Of a DNA stretch of 64,000 nt, positions 25,650 through 39,912 are shown piece by piece (the stretch's first letter is position 1; each line of letters starts with the position of its first letter). A program made the translations under genes and the position numbers. Where the stretch lies: NCBI GenBank assembly GCA_026192395.1, contig WACF01000001.1, positions 862,977-926,976 of the forward strand. The letters are read 5' to 3'. This DNA comes from Proteobacteria bacterium 005FR1 (GTDB taxonomy: Bacteria; Pseudomonadota; Gammaproteobacteria; Pseudomonadales; Cellvibrionaceae). A model generated the notes under the pieces. That model searched no databases. It was not told where the DNA came from and saw only the letters and a program-made list of their open reading frames with translations.

Positions 25650-26075
25650 CTAGTGGTAATGCCGACAGGACCGCGCCACTTCTTCGGCCAGTCCGGCTTC
25701 CTCATCCACGTGATCGGCGACGTCCGAAATGGTGATCACGCCGACCAGATCCTTGTCTTGCGCATTGTCGAGCACGATCAGTCGTTGGACTTCCTGCTCG
25801 CGCATATTGCGCAGCACTTCCCTGACGTCGTCGTCTTCCATGCAATAGAGAACTTCCTGAGTTTCCACCGAGCTGACCTGATCGTCCGGAGACTTGCCAT
25901 CGGCCAGAACGCGAATGGTGAGATCTCTGTCGGTTATCACGCCGATGAGTCTGTCGTCTTTGGCAATCGGCACAAAGCCGGTATCCAGTTGCTTCATTCT
26001 CTGGGCGCATTCGCGAATGGTTGCGTCAGCACTCAGGGTTTCCGGTGCTTTGGACATACACTGTCGAACTTGCAT
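25650..26075 (-). CDS. CBS-domain pair protein
   Basis: 141 residues made almost only of two CBS motifs (about 8-62 and 73-130), with GVITDRDLTIRVLADG and VGVITISDVADHV. Such stand-alone pairs bind adenosine nucleotides and are often induced by energy stress, but no partner is shown. ATG at 26075. It is followed by the repeat region and preceded by the copper protein gene 98 bases upstream in the same direction. Confidence 0.88.
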   Translation of the reverse strand: MQVRQCMSKAPETLSADATIRECAQRMKQLDTGFVPIAKDDRLIGVITDRDLTIRVLADGKSPDDQVSSVETQEVLYCMEDDDVREVLRNMREQEVQRLIVLDNAQDKDLVGVITISDVADHVDEEAGLAEEVARSCRHYH

Positions 26076-26173
26076 AGCAGCTTACTCCTCTACGGTCTCA
26101 AACCTCGTTACCCGATTCAGCCCCAATCTTTGTCGTTGATCTATCTGTGCCGCTTAGTGGCTGGCCAGCTGGT

Positions 26174-26500
26174 CTATGCGGCGATTGCCTCGCACTCTTC
26201 CTGGGCTCGCCGGCAGGCTCTGGCGCAGGCGCGACAATGGTCGTAGTCCAGTCCCTCACAATGTGCCGCGCAGCGGGCACAGACCTCCGCACAAGCACGG
26301 CACAGGTCCCGGACTGAGTCGCTGCTGCGCGCCAGTAACGCTGAGGTGACCCGACAAATCTCTGCGCAGTCGATCGTCTCCCTGATGCAGTGAGCCAGCT
26401 TTTCGACTTCCCTTTCTCTGAGACAGGCCGAGGTGCACAGGTCGCAATAGGTCGCGCAGTCGTTCAGCGCGGTCAAGCTGGCGTTAAATGAATCAGTCAT
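26174..26500 (-). CDS. Csp-type four-helix copper storage protein (DUF326 group)
   Basis: 108 residues with 16 cysteines arranged as CxxxC/CxxC along four helices (C15, C19, C22, C26, C38, C45, C49, C67, C70, C74, C77, C81, C89, C92, C96, C103). Proteins of this type line a four-helix bundle with cysteines and hold many Cu(I) ions. No signal peptide is seen, so it should be the cytosolic (Csp3-like) form. AAGGAGGTGGG before the ATG at 26500. A sigma-54 element lies 91-106 bases upstream. Copper storage fits with the copper-dependent oxidase operon at 52.8-58 kb. Confidence 0.88.
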   Translation of the reverse strand: MTDSFNASLTALNDCATYCDLCTSACLREREVEKLAHCIRETIDCAEICRVTSALLARSSDSVRDLCRACAEVCARCAAHCEGLDYDHCRACARACRRAQEECEAIAA

Positions 26501-26590
26501 CCCACCTCCTTATGCTGGCATTCAGTGCTGACCCTGCCGGCTCGCCCCAATTGCGGGCAGCAGGCCGGGTCGTCGCGATGGCAATGGAAA

Positions 26591-26606
26591 AGCAAAGCGC
26601 GAACCA
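26591..26606 (-). promoter_or_regulatory. Sigma-54 (-24/-12) promoter candidate
   Basis: Minus-strand TGGTTCGCGCTTTGCT has GG-N10-GC and a perfect TTGCT -12 box; -24 has TGG but not the following CA. Start predicted near 26580, 80 bases before the copper protein gene. Confidence 0.45.
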
Positions 26607-27092
26607 AAGGCGCGCAGATTCACGGCAGAGCTCGCAGCCTTCGGCGCGGGACTCAGTAGGCGAAGTCACGGTTCCAATCGTGAAAAGCGGGAGGCCAGCG
26701 CAGCACGCCTGGCCGCCTGAGCGGCGAGCCGAGGGCCCAATGTAAGCTTTGCAAGGCTCAATCCCTTGTTACACGGCGCGAGATGTTACGGACCCGTCGT
26801 CGAAGCAAACGAAAAAAATGATCCCCCACGGTTCCTGCATGTTTTCGAGTTCGCGGATATTTTTCGCCTAATTCCAAATCGGGCAGAGTTTTTGCTAATC
26901 CTTTCCGGCACTTGCAGGCGCGTCGCCTGAATCGACAGATTCCCGATTTTTCGTCCAAACAAGAGTTCAATCCAAGCAAGTTGAAGCCAGTCCAACCGGC
27001 TCATTTTTCGCAAGGCTCATGTTTCGAAAGCCCAGTACAAGCAGACATTCCCCAAACACATATTCATAAAACTTTCACAGGAAGGTAGGACC
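26607..27092. other. Promoter region of the glycogen/trehalose cluster
   Basis: No gene is supported. It holds the sigma-54 candidate at 26881-26896 and AT-rich tracts downstream of it. An AGGAAGGTAGGA ribosome site ends the region before the GTG of glgC. Confidence 0.5.
26881..26896 (+). promoter_or_regulatory. Sigma-54 (-24/-12) promoter candidate for the glycogen/trehalose cluster
   Basis: GGGCAGAGTTTTTGCT: GGCA at -24, TTTGCT at -12, exact GG-N10-GC spacing. Start predicted near 26907, leaving a leader of about 185 bases before glgC. Confidence 0.5.
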
Positions 27093-28397
27093 GTGAACAA
27101 AACCGTTGACCCCCGGAGTTTCAATATCATGACCCGCGACACCCTGGCCCTTGTCATGGCCGGCGGCCGCGGCACTCGATTGAAGGAGTTGACACTGCAG
27201 CGCGCCAAGCCGGCAACGCCGTTTGGCGGCAAATTCCGCATTATCGACTTTACGCTATCCAACTGCATTAACAGCGGACTGTGCCGAATCGGCGTGCTGA
27301 CGCAGTACAAGAGCCATTCATTGATTCATCATCTGCATGCCGGCTGGAACTTCCTCCACTCGCGTTTCGGCGAGTTCGTGAAGATCATGCCCGCCGACCA
27401 GAATGAATCGAACGATTCCTGGTACAAGGGCACTGCCGATGCCATTTACCAGAACATCGACTTTATTGAGGCCCATCGGCCCAAGCGGGTACTGGTGCTC
27501 GCCGGCGACCACATCTACAAGATGGACTACGGACAGATGCTTCGCGAGCACATCGAGAATGGTGCGGACTGCACAGTCGGTTGCGTGGAAACTCCCCTCG
27601 AGGATGCCACCGAGTTCGGCGTACTGCAGGTGAATCCGAGAAACTGGGTATGCAAGTTCGAGGAGAAGGTGCCCAACCCCTCGCCCATCCCCGGCAACCC
27701 GAAGATGGCCTGCGCAAGCATGGGCATCTACGTGTTCGAGACGGACTTTCTGCTCGAGGAGTTGCGACGGGACGCAGCTGATCCGAACTCCAGTCATGAC
27801 TTCGGCAAGGACATCCTGCCTCGCATCATCAATACCGCGAAGGTCGCCGCCCACCGCTTCCGTGACATGTACGATGACAGCAAACCGGGCTTCTGGCGCG
27901 ATGTAGGCACCCTGGACGCCTACTGGAAAGCGAACATGGAGCTGCTGGACGTCACGCCGGAGTTCAACATGTATGACGAGCAGTGGCCGATCTGGACCTG
28001 CCCGGAGCAGTTGCCACCGGCCAAGTTCGTGCTCAACAACAGCAGCGCCCGCGGCATGGCAGTGGATTCGCTGGTCACCAGCGGCTGCATCATCTCCGGC
28101 GCCAAAGTGGAGCGGTCGATCTTTTTCGAAAGCGCACGGGTGGGTAATCGCAGCACAGTGAAGGAATCACTGATCCTGCCCAGCGCGGAAGTGGGTCGCG
28201 ACTGCCGCATCACTCGCGCGATCATCGACGCTGACTGCAAGATTCCCGACGGTATGGTGATCGGCGAGAACCCCGAGCAGGACAGCCGCTACTTTACCCG
28301 CACCCAGGATGGCGTCGTTCTGGTGACCCAGCAGATGCTGTCAGCCTTCTGCGCGGACCTTGAAGCAAGCAAACCGTCGGTTCACCTGAGCGCCTGA
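27093..28397 (+). CDS. glgC: Glucose-1-phosphate adenylyltransferase
   Basis: 434 residues. Makes ADP-glucose from glucose-1-phosphate and ATP, the committed step of bacterial glycogen synthesis. N-terminal nucleotidyltransferase motif [13 protein letters not shown] with [17 protein letters not shown], the DAIYQN and GDHIYKMDY blocks (Asp of catalysis) and [12 protein letters not shown]-terminal left-handed beta-helix repeats (about 320-420). Start is GTG at 27093 with AGGAAGGTAGGA before it; an ATG 12 codons on is less likely. First gene of the glycogen/trehalose cluster and directly behind a sigma-54-like element. Allosteric control by sugar phosphates is expected for the family. Confidence 0.95.
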   Translation: MNKTVDPRSFNIMTRDTLALVMAGGRGTRLKELTLQRAKPATPFGGKFRIIDFTLSNCINSGLCRIGVLTQYKSHSLIHHLHAGWNFLHSRFGEFVKIMPADQNESNDSWYKGTADAIYQNIDFIEAHRPKRVLVLAGDHIYKMDYGQMLREHIENGADCTVGCVETPLEDATEFGVLQVNPRNWVCKFEEKVPNPSPIPGNPKMACASMGIYVFETDFLLEELRRDAADPNSSHDFGKDILPRIINTAKVAAHRFRDMYDDSKPGFWRDVGTLDAYWKANMELLDVTPEFNMYDEQWPIWTCPEQLPPAKFVLNNSSARGMAVDSLVTSGCIISGAKVERSIFFESARVGNRSTVKESLILPSAEVGRDCRITRAIIDADCKIPDGMVIGENPEQDSRYFTRTQDGVVLVTQQMLSAFCADLEASKPSVHLSA

Positions 28398-28636
28398 GGG
28401 CCGACCCGCGGGGATGGACGAGCAAGCACAGCAGCGAAGGTGCGGTAGCTAAAGCCTGTAAGGCAAACAGCGAAACAGCAACCCGGTATGGCGCCGCGTT
28501 GCTGTTTTGCTTGCGCAGCGTTTACGACAACGAAAAGAACGCCAGCTGCATTCTCCAACAATCAGTTACTGATTCCCGACGTGGTGATGTGGAAGCCAAA
28601 AACCACGTCATCGCGTAATAAAAAGGAGGTGGAACC
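28398..28636. other. Spacer between glgC and mscS
   Basis: 239 bases without a gene. The main feature is the stem-loop at 28469-28511; AAAGGAGGTGG at the right end is the ribosome site of mscS. Confidence 0.4.
28469..28511 (+). terminator. Large stem-loop after glgC (attenuator or terminator candidate)
   Basis: 14-base arms AGCGAAACAGCAAC and GTTGCTGTTTTGCT pair with one G-T, around a 15-base GC-rich loop. The right arm contains TTTT but no long T run follows. It would reduce read-through from glgC into the rest of the cluster. Confidence 0.5.
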
Positions 28637-29743
28637 ATTTTCGGCATCCAGGCGAACGGTTGGTTTACTCTGATTCTGCTTGCATGCACGGCGATTGCGA
28701 TCGGACTGGCCGCGCAGCCAGTGACATGGTGGCTGTTGCGCAAGACCACGTCCCGAATTTTTGCCACCGACCTGTTATTGAAGTACGCCGCCGCCCCCGC
28801 CCGCTACCTCCTGCCGCTGATCCTTCTGCAGTTCGTCTGGCTTGCTGCGCCCGAGCTCGACTACGTACCGCTGTTGGCGCTGGCGACCCGCGTCTTGCTG
28901 ATCATCGCCTTTGTCTGGCTGGTGACCCGCAGTATCAGCGCCGTGACAGAGTCGATCATCGCGGCCCAGCCGATCGCGGAGAAGGACAACATGAATGCGC
29001 GACGCATTCAGACCCAGGCGACAGTAATTTCCCGCAGTTTGAAAATCCTGGTGATCATCCTTGGCTTCGCGCTGGTGCTGATGACCTTCCCCGGAGCACG
29101 GGCGCTGGGAACCAGCCTGCTGGCGTCGGCGGGTCTGGCGGGGATCATCGCGGGCGTAGCGGCACGTCCAGTGCTAAGCAATCTGATTGCGGGAATGCAG
29201 ATTGCACTGAGTCAGCCGTTCCGCATCGACGATGTGCTGATCGTCCAGGGTGAATGGGGGCGTGTGGAGGAAATCACGTCCACCTACGTCAGCTTGATGA
29301 TTTGGGACGAGCGCCGTTTGGTGATTCCCTTGCAATGGTTCATCGAGAATAGCTTTGAGAACTGGACCCGACATGGCAGCCAGTTGCTCGGCACCGTGTT
29401 CTGGTGGGTCGACTACCGGATGCCGCTTGAGCCGCTGCGAGAAGAGCTGCGACGCCTGTGCGAATCGGCGCAAGAATGGGACGGCCGGGCCTGCGCGATT
29501 GTGGTCACTGATGTGAGCGACCGCGCCGTGCAGATCCGCGCGCTGGTCAGCGCGGACAACTCGGGAGACGCCTGGAATCTGCGCTGCAAGATTCGCGAGT
29601 CGATGATCCACTACATGCAGGAGCATTATGCTGACTACCTGCCGCGGCAGCGCAACGAAGTTGCTCTTGAGAAGCGAAATGAAGCGGAACAAGCCACGGG
29701 AAAAGATCAACCAAAGGAGAAGCACTTCGCTGACGACGCTTGA
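28637..29743 (+). CDS. MscS-family mechanosensitive channel
   Basis: 368 residues if started at ATT 28637. Three membrane helices in the N-terminal half (about 8-30, 45-70, 75-95), then the MscS pore-helix region with GLAGIIAGVAARPVLSNLIAGMQIALSQPFRIDD, and the beta domain (GEWGRVEEITSTYVSLMIWDERRLVIPLQWF). It opens under membrane tension and releases small solutes on hypo-osmotic shock. Start: no ATG, GTG or TTG exists in frame between the strong AAAGGAGGTGG site and a GTG at 28721, which would cut the first helix and has no ribosome site. ATT at 28637, eight bases after GGAGG, is therefore the best start. Sits inside the glycogen/trehalose cluster. Confidence 0.88.
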   Translation: MFGIQANGWFTLILLACTAIAIGLAAQPVTWWLLRKTTSRIFATDLLLKYAAAPARYLLPLILLQFVWLAAPELDYVPLLALATRVLLIIAFVWLVTRSISAVTESIIAAQPIAEKDNMNARRIQTQATVISRSLKILVIILGFALVLMTFPGARALGTSLLASAGLAGIIAGVAARPVLSNLIAGMQIALSQPFRIDDVLIVQGEWGRVEEITSTYVSLMIWDERRLVIPLQWFIENSFENWTRHGSQLLGTVFWWVDYRMPLEPLREELRRLCESAQEWDGRACAIVVTDVSDRAVQIRALVSADNSGDAWNLRCKIRESMIHYMQEHYADYLPRQRNEVALEKRNEAEQATGKDQPKEKHFADDA

Positions 29744-29825
29744 CCGCGCTAGCGCGCTTGCCAGGTCGAGTACTGATCAATAATCGATTAACGGAACGAA
29801 CAATCAACGAAGCGAAAAGGATCCC

Positions 29826-31895
29826 ATGAGCCAAGCCCACGCCCGACAGCAGCAGAGAAAAGCCAAGCTTCATCCGATCATGGAGAAGCCCCGGGTGATA
29901 ATTCAGGACGTGTCACCCTGTGTGGAGGGCGGGCGCTATCCCGCCAAGGCCACGGTGAACCAGGCCTACACAGTGCGCGCCACGGTTTTCATGGACGGCC
30001 ATGACAAGCTGGCGGCGCGGGTGATCTATAAAGAGGCGCCACAGGGCAAATGGCGCAGCAAGATCATGCGCTCGCTGGGCAACGATCGCTGGGAAGCGAC
30101 CCTGGTCCCGGAAAAAGCCGGCATGCACCGCTTTCGGGTGGAGGCCTGGTTCGATCAATGGGCCACTTTTTACGATGAAATCGCCAAGAAGCATCGCGCC
30201 GGCGTGCCCCTGCACGTGGAGTTGCAGGAGGCTCGAATGCACCTTCTCGCCGCGCTTCATTCACCGCGTCATCGGGCCCGCGAAGATCAGGTGGACTATC
30301 TGAGCGAGGTAATCGAGGGAGATGACGAATACCGCATTCCCGATGCCGCGGAGATTATCGCCGCCGCCGTTGACGAGTTCGACGCTGCAGAAAAGGCCGG
30401 CAATGTTGAACTGCAAATCGAGCTTATCCTGAACGATCGCGTGTTCAAGGCCATGGAAGCGCTGGAGGAACGCCGATTCTGTACCAGCACTGCGCAGGAT
30501 CTGCTGGTGGACGTGGAGCGCACCAAGGCCAACTTCGCCAGTTGGTACGAGCTCTTTCCCCGCTCGGCGACCAACGATCCCCAGCGCCACGGCACCTTTC
30601 TCGATGTGATCTCCCGCCTGCCCGCGATCAAGGCCATGGGCTTTGACGTGCTGTATTTTCCGCCCATTCACCCGATCGGCCAGAGCTTTCGCAAGGGCAA
30701 GAACAATACCCTGGAGGCCAAACCGGGAGATCCGGGAAGCCCCTACGCGATCGGCAGTGCGGAAGGCGGACACGATGCGATTCTGCCGGAGCTGGGCGGC
30801 ATCGAACAGTTCCGCCAGCTGCGCGCCGCGGCCGAAGATCACGGACTGGAGCTGGCCCTGGACTTCGCGATTCAATGCTCGCAGGACCACCCCTGGCTCA
30901 CCGAGCACCCTGACTGGTTTCCCTGGCGGCCCGACGGCACCATCAAGTATGCGGAAAATCCGCCAAAAAAATATCAGGACATCGTCAATGTCAATTTCTA
31001 TGCAGCGACCGCGGTGCCCGACATGTGGGAGGCTTGGCGGGACATCATCCTCTACTGGGTCTCCGAGGGCGTAAAGACATTCCGGGTCGACAATCCGCAT
31101 ACCAAACCACTGCCCTTCTGGGAGTGGCTGATCCAGGAGGTCCGAACGAAGCACCCCGAAGTGATCTTCCTGTCCGAGGCCTTCACCCGACCGGCGATGA
31201 TGTACCAGCTGGCGAAGATCGGCTTCAATCAGAGCTACACCTACTTCATCTGGCGCGAGACCAAGCAGGAGTTGACCGAGTACCTCACCGAGCTCAGCAC
31301 CACCGAGGCGAAGGATTTCTACCGCCCCAACTTCTTCGTCAACACGCCGGACATCAACCCTCACTTCCTGCAGACTTCCGGGCGCCCCGGCTTTCTGATC
31401 CGCGCCGCACTGGCCACCACATTGTCCGGCTTGTGGGGAATGTACAGCGGCTTCGAACTCTGCGAGTCCGCCGCACTGCCCGGCAAGGAGGAATATCTTG
31501 ACTCGGAGAAGTACGAGATCAAAGCGCGCGATTTTTCACAGCGCGGCAACATTATCAAAGAGATCACCCGGCTCAATCACATCCGCAAAGAAAATCCCGC
31601 GCTCCACACCCATTTGAACGTGCGCTTTCTTGAGTCCCACAACGACCGGGTGCTGTTCTACGCCAAACACACCCACGACTTCGGAAACATTGTCCTGGTT
31701 GCCATCAGCCTCGACCCCCACGGCTCGCAGGATGCCTGGCTCAAGGTGCCCGACGATCTGGTTGGCGGCGGCAAGGGATTCCGGGTCACCGAGATGATGC
31801 GAGACATCGACATGCCCTGGGGCCACGACGTTCAGCACTGGCATTTCAATCCGGGAGAGATCCCCTTTGCCATTTTTCAGGTTCAAGCTGACTGA
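29826..31895 (+). CDS. glgE: Alpha-1,4-glucan:maltose-1-phosphate maltosyltransferase
   Basis: 689 residues, usual for GlgE. Transfers maltosyl from maltose-1-phosphate to alpha-glucan. N-terminal beta-sandwich (about 15-130, RFRVEAWFDQWATFYDEI), insert, then GH13 barrel with WFPWRPDGTIKYAENPPKKY (substrate loop), nucleophile D422 in FRVDNPHTKP and general acid E451 in FLSEAFTRP. C-terminal beta domain after residue 590. AAAGGA before ATG at 29826. It uses the maltose-1-phosphate made by the Pep2 half of the next gene, so trehalose can be turned into glucan. Confidence 0.95.
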   Translation: MSQAHARQQQRKAKLHPIMEKPRVIIQDVSPCVEGGRYPAKATVNQAYTVRATVFMDGHDKLAARVIYKEAPQGKWRSKIMRSLGNDRWEATLVPEKAGMHRFRVEAWFDQWATFYDEIAKKHRAGVPLHVELQEARMHLLAALHSPRHRAREDQVDYLSEVIEGDDEYRIPDAAEIIAAAVDEFDAAEKAGNVELQIELILNDRVFKAMEALEERRFCTSTAQDLLVDVERTKANFASWYELFPRSATNDPQRHGTFLDVISRLPAIKAMGFDVLYFPPIHPIGQSFRKGKNNTLEAKPGDPGSPYAIGSAEGGHDAILPELGGIEQFRQLRAAAEDHGLELALDFAIQCSQDHPWLTEHPDWFPWRPDGTIKYAENPPKKYQDIVNVNFYAATAVPDMWEAWRDIILYWVSEGVKTFRVDNPHTKPLPFWEWLIQEVRTKHPEVIFLSEAFTRPAMMYQLAKIGFNQSYTYFIWRETKQELTEYLTELSTTEAKDFYRPNFFVNTPDINPHFLQTSGRPGFLIRAALATTLSGLWGMYSGFELCESAALPGKEEYLDSEKYEIKARDFSQRGNIIKEITRLNHIRKENPALHTHLNVRFLESHNDRVLFYAKHTHDFGNIVLVAISLDPHGSQDAWLKVPDDLVGGGKGFRVTEMMRDIDMPWGHDVQHWHFNPGEIPFAIFQVQAD

Positions 31896-31968
31896 GTAAG
31901 TTGAATACATCTGCGACGGCTGAAAACGCAAACAGGCGAGCAAACAGAAAAGTAGACGGAGAGCTAAA

Positions 31969-35403
<3,435 letters not shown>

Positions 35404-35452
35404 ATTCCAAATCGGATCACATTCACAAGAAAAAGGAACATGGAGCAATTCA

Positions 35453-37684
35453 ATGGGTGAAATACTCGATCCCCACACGCGACATCTGAAGTGGCTGGCA
35501 CGCGAACTCGATCAGGCACGCATTCATGATCCCTTCGCCTATCTGGGCGCGCACAAAGTCAATGGCAAGCTCGAGATCCGTACCTACCAGCCCGGCGCGC
35601 GCAAGGTGGAAGCTATCGACGACCAGGGCGAGGTTCTGGCGACGCTCGACGCGGTGGGCGATTACGGCGACCTGTTCGTGGGACGACTCGACAAAGGTCA
35701 TGGCTACCTGCTGCGAATCGACTGGGGCGACGCAGTGCAGGAGACCGAGGATCCCTACGGCTTCGGGCCCATTCTCAGCGATGTGGACTTGCACCTGTTC
35801 GCTGAGGGCAAGCACTACAAAATGAATCGCGCCCTGGGCGCGCACGTGACCACCGTCGATGGCGTTACCGGCGTTCGTTTTGCGGTGTGGGCACCCAATG
35901 CAGAGCGCGTATCGGTGGTCGGTGAATTCAACAACTGGGATGGACGCCGCCATCCGATGCGCTCGCGACACTCCTCCGGGGTCTGGGAGATCTTCATTCC
36001 CCGCATCGGACCCGGCACTTATTACAAGTACGAGATTCTTGGCAAACACGGCGTCTTGCCACTGAAGGCGGACCCGGTTGCCTGGCGGGCGGAAACGCCG
36101 CCGGGCGACAGCTCCATCGTTGTCGATCCTCGCCCATTTGAATGGCACGATGAGCAATGGATGGCCAAACGCAGGGAGCACCACAGCCACCACGCGCCGA
36201 TTTCCATTTATGAAATCCATGCCATGTCCTGGCGGCGCGCCGCCAATGCCTGGAATCGGGCGCTTTCCTGGGAGGAGCTGGGCGACCAGCTGATCCCCTA
36301 CATTCAGGAGCTCGGCTTTACCCATATCGAGCTGCTGCCGATCACCGCGCACCCATTTGGCGGTTCCTGGGGCTACCAGCCCATCGGCCTGTTTGCACCG
36401 CAGGGTGATTACGGTTCACCTCACGACTTTGCGCGATTTATTGATCGCTGTCACCAGGCCAACATCGGGGTGATTGTCGACTGGGTGCCCGCGCACTTCC
36501 CCACCGATGCCCACGGCTTGATGCGCTTTGACGGCACGCCGCTTTACGAACATGCCGATGAGCGGGAAGGTTTCCACCAGGACTGGAACACATTGATCTA
36601 CAACATGGGGCGCAACGAAGTGCATGGATTCCTGCTCGCCAGTGCACTGCACTGGCTCGAGGAATACCACATCGACGGCTTGCGCGTCGACGCGGTCGCT
36701 TCCATGTTGTACCGCGACTACTCGCGTCGCGAAGGCGAATGGATCCCCAACCGATACGGCGGCCGCGAGAATCTCGAATCCATCGATTTTCTGCGTCACC
36801 TCAATTACGTGATTCGCGACCGGGTGCCTGGCGCCATGGTGATTGCCGAGGAATCCACTGCGTGGCCGGGCGTCACTCAGGATGTGAGCGAAGGGGGCCT
36901 CGGCTTCAGTTACAAGTGGAACATGGGCTGGATGAATGACACCCTGGAGTATATTTCCCAGGAGCCCATTCACCGCTCCTGGCATCACGATAAAGTCACC
37001 TTCGGTCTGCACTACGCCTTCACCGAGCGCTACGTCCTGCCGCTTTCCCACGATGAAGTAGTGCACGGAAAACGCTCGCTGATTGGCCGCATGCCCGGCG
37101 ACGATTGGCAACAGTTTGCCAACCTGCGCGCCTACTACGGCTTCATGTGGGGCCATCCTGGCAAAAAGCTGTTGTTTATGGGTGACGAGATTGCGCAGCG
37201 AAGCGAATGGAACCACGACGAGCAACTGGACTGGGCCGCGCTTGAATCGCCCTACCATCGAGGCGTACAGCAGTGGGTGTCCGATCTCAACCACTTTTAC
37301 CGCAGTCAGCCTGCACTGCATACAAGCGACTCGGACATCACCGGTTTCAACTGGATAGTCGGCGATGACAATCGCAACAGTGTATTCGCATTCTGTCGCA
37401 ATGGGACCAGCGCTTCCATGCCGCCGGTGCTGGTTGTTTCCAACTTCACGCCGGTTCCCCGTCACGATTACCAGGTGGGCGTTCCACGCCTGGGTATCTG
37501 GCGTGAAGCACTGAATTCCGATTCCGAATACTACGGCGGCTCCAATGTGGGGAATGGCCCCGAGGTGGTGTCAGTTCCCGAGCCGCGCCATGGACAATCG
37601 TTTTCGGTGAGCCTGAGCTTGCCGCCGCTGTCGACGATTATCCTGGTATTTGCTGACCGCGACGTAGATAGGATTGCTGAATGA
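35453..37684 (+). CDS. glgB: 1,4-alpha-glucan branching enzyme
   Basis: 743 residues, usual for GlgB. Introduces alpha-1,6 branches. N-terminal GlgB domain ([10 protein letters not shown]), CBM48 (about 125-215, [24 protein letters not shown]), GH13 barrel with nucleophile D413 in [17 protein letters not shown], acid E466 in [11 protein letters not shown] and [10 protein letters not shown]-terminal beta domain. ATG at 35453 is chosen from the family N-terminus; the open frame runs further upstream into treS. Its stop overlaps the glgX start (ATGA). Confidence 0.96.
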   Translation: MGEILDPHTRHLKWLARELDQARIHDPFAYLGAHKVNGKLEIRTYQPGARKVEAIDDQGEVLATLDAVGDYGDLFVGRLDKGHGYLLRIDWGDAVQETEDPYGFGPILSDVDLHLFAEGKHYKMNRALGAHVTTVDGVTGVRFAVWAPNAERVSVVGEFNNWDGRRHPMRSRHSSGVWEIFIPRIGPGTYYKYEILGKHGVLPLKADPVAWRAETPPGDSSIVVDPRPFEWHDEQWMAKRREHHSHHAPISIYEIHAMSWRRAANAWNRALSWEELGDQLIPYIQELGFTHIELLPITAHPFGGSWGYQPIGLFAPQGDYGSPHDFARFIDRCHQANIGVIVDWVPAHFPTDAHGLMRFDGTPLYEHADEREGFHQDWNTLIYNMGRNEVHGFLLASALHWLEEYHIDGLRVDAVASMLYRDYSRREGEWIPNRYGGRENLESIDFLRHLNYVIRDRVPGAMVIAEESTAWPGVTQDVSEGGLGFSYKWNMGWMNDTLEYISQEPIHRSWHHDKVTFGLHYAFTERYVLPLSHDEVVHGKRSLIGRMPGDDWQQFANLRAYYGFMWGHPGKKLLFMGDEIAQRSEWNHDEQLDWAALESPYHRGVQQWVSDLNHFYRSQPALHTSDSDITGFNWIVGDDNRNSVFAFCRNGTSASMPPVLVVSNFTPVPRHDYQVGVPRLGIWREALNSDSEYYGGSNVGNGPEVVSVPEPRHGQSFSVSLSLPPLSTIILVFADRDVDRIAE

Positions 37685-39912
37685 GTGACTTTGCCAGAAG
37701 TGAATGGCCTGATGTACTTCTGCCCTGTCACTCTCATGTGATGGGCGCGCACTGGGATGGACGCGGTACTCATTTTTCTGTGTTCGCCGAGCATGCTGAG
37801 CGGGTCGAGCTGTGTATCTTCAGCGCCAACGGTCGGCATCAGGTTGCCCGGCTTCCGATGCCCGACTGCGTGCACGGCGTCTGGAGCGGCTACCTGCCCA
37901 ATTGCAGACCGGGCACGCAATACGGTTATCGCGTCTATGGACCCTACGATCCAAAACACGGCCATCGCTTCAACTCCTACAAGCTGCTACTGGATCCCTA
38001 TGCACGACAGATTGCCGGATCGCTGAGATGGCATGATGCCCTGTTCGGTTACCGCGTCGGGTCCGGTCGCGCGGACTTGTCTTTCGATCGCCGCGACAGC
38101 GCCAACTACATGCCCAAGGCGGTGGTCACCAACGACACCTTCGATTGGGGTGACGATCGACCACCGCGCATTCCCTGGGAAGAGCTGGTGATCTACGAAA
38201 TGCACGTAAAGGGCTTCACCAAGCTGCGCGAAGACATTCTTCCGCATGATCGGGGGACCTTCGGTGCGATGGGTCATCCCGCGGTGATCGACTACCTGAA
38301 GCGCCTCGGCGTCAACGCGGTCGAATTGCTGCCCATTCACCTTTTCGCCCGCGATCGGCGCCTGGTGGAACGGCAACTGACCAACTACTGGGGCTATAAC
38401 ACGCTTGGCTATTTCAGTCCGGATCCCGCGTATTTGTCGGACGATACCCTCGGACAAATGAAGTGGGCGATCAAGCAGCTCCACAACGCCGGCATCGAGG
38501 TGATACTCGACGTTGTCTACAACCACACCTGTGAAGGCAATGAGCTGGGGCCGACTTTGTCCTGGCGCGGCTTTGGCAATGCCTCCTATTACCGCCTGCT
38601 GCCGGACAATCCACGCTATCACATCAACGATACGGGTTGCGGCAACACCCTGGACATGACCCACCCCCGGGTGATCCAGATGATCATGGATTCGCTGCGT
38701 TATTGGGTGCAGGAGTTTCATGTGGACGGCTTCCGCTTCGATCTGTCCGCGACCCTGGGGCGTGAAGATTACGGCTTCGATCCGGGCAATGGCTTGTTCG
38801 ATGCGATGCTGCAGGATCCCACGCTGATGGAGACCAAGCTCATCGCCGAGCCCTGGGACATCGGTCCCGGCGGGCACCAGATGGGCAATCACCCGGCCCG
38901 GTTTGCGGAATGGAATGACTATTTTCGCGATGATGTCCGACGCTTCTGGCGCGGTGACGAACAGATGCGCGGTGCCCTCGCCGCGCGTCTTCAGGGCTCC
39001 GCGGAGGTTTTCGATCACGACCATCGCAAACCCTGGGCAAGCGTCAATTTCATTACCGCGCATGATGGCTTCACGCTTAACGACCTCGTCTCTTACGAGC
39101 GCAAGTACAACGAAGCCAATGAAGAAGGCAATCAGGACGGCACCGACAACAACATCAGTCGCAACTGGGGCGCGGAGGGTCCCACCTCGGATGAAGCGGT
39201 AATCAACACCCGCGAGACGCTGAAGCGCAACTTCATTGCGACCCTGCTTTGCTCTCACGGCACGCCCATGTTGCTGGCGGGCGACGAGATGGGCCAGACC
39301 CAGCAAGGCAACAACAACGCCTACTGTCAGGACAACGAACTCACCTGGCTTGACTGGAAGCTGCTCGACAGCGAGCCGGGCCGAAGCCTGATGGCATTTA
39401 CCGCCGAACTCATCGCTCTGCGCAAACACAACCCGCTCTTGCAGCCTCGCTATTTTCAGCATGCACGGGTCGAGGTGGTGCCGGGCATTCCCGACATTTT
39501 CTGGTTCGATCAGAATGGGCTCGAACTGAGCAGCGACGAATGGAGTGCCGGCAGCGGGCGCCACCTTGCGTTGCAACGGGCCCGCACGATCGGAGATCAA
39601 GTGGAGCTTTTGATTTTTCTCATCAACGGCGACGATGAGAGTCATCACTATTTTCTTCCGGTGCCGTGGGTCGATTACCAGGTCCAGGTCAATACCGGTG
39701 CGGATAAACAGTCGCTGGACAACGAAGAAGGGGTCAAGCTGCCGCCCCGATGTTGCGTATTGCTCACCGGGAAGATCAAGTCCGCAACACTGGCACGCCT
39801 CATCGAGGAGCACGCACTCAGCAACGAAGAGGTCAGTGCAATGAAAGCTGCTGAAGACAGCGAAGAAGACGGCGATACGCCCCCGCCGCACCCGGAAAAG
39901 GAGTCCGTGTGA
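37681..39912 (+). CDS. glgX: Glycogen debranching enzyme
   Basis: 743 residues. GH13 isoamylase-type enzyme that hydrolyses alpha-1,6 branches of phosphorylase-limited glycogen. CBM48 at the N-terminus ([24 protein letters not shown]), [25 protein letters not shown], catalytic [25 protein letters not shown] and [12 protein letters not shown]-terminal tail after residue 710 is acidic and Pro/Glu-rich ([15 protein letters not shown]), beyond the usual end. Translationally coupled on both sides by four-base overlaps with glgB and treZ. Confidence 0.95.
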   Translation: MSDFARSEWPDVLLPCHSHVMGAHWDGRGTHFSVFAEHAERVELCIFSANGRHQVARLPMPDCVHGVWSGYLPNCRPGTQYGYRVYGPYDPKHGHRFNSYKLLLDPYARQIAGSLRWHDALFGYRVGSGRADLSFDRRDSANYMPKAVVTNDTFDWGDDRPPRIPWEELVIYEMHVKGFTKLREDILPHDRGTFGAMGHPAVIDYLKRLGVNAVELLPIHLFARDRRLVERQLTNYWGYNTLGYFSPDPAYLSDDTLGQMKWAIKQLHNAGIEVILDVVYNHTCEGNELGPTLSWRGFGNASYYRLLPDNPRYHINDTGCGNTLDMTHPRVIQMIMDSLRYWVQEFHVDGFRFDLSATLGREDYGFDPGNGLFDAMLQDPTLMETKLIAEPWDIGPGGHQMGNHPARFAEWNDYFRDDVRRFWRGDEQMRGALAARLQGSAEVFDHDHRKPWASVNFITAHDGFTLNDLVSYERKYNEANEEGNQDGTDNNISRNWGAEGPTSDEAVINTRETLKRNFIATLLCSHGTPMLLAGDEMGQTQQGNNNAYCQDNELTWLDWKLLDSEPGRSLMAFTAELIALRKHNPLLQPRYFQHARVEVVPGIPDIFWFDQNGLELSSDEWSAGSGRHLALQRARTIGDQVELLIFLINGDDESHHYFLPVPWVDYQVQVNTGADKQSLDNEEGVKLPPRCCVLLTGKIKSATLARLIEEHALSNEEVSAMKAAEDSEEDGDTPPPHPEKESV

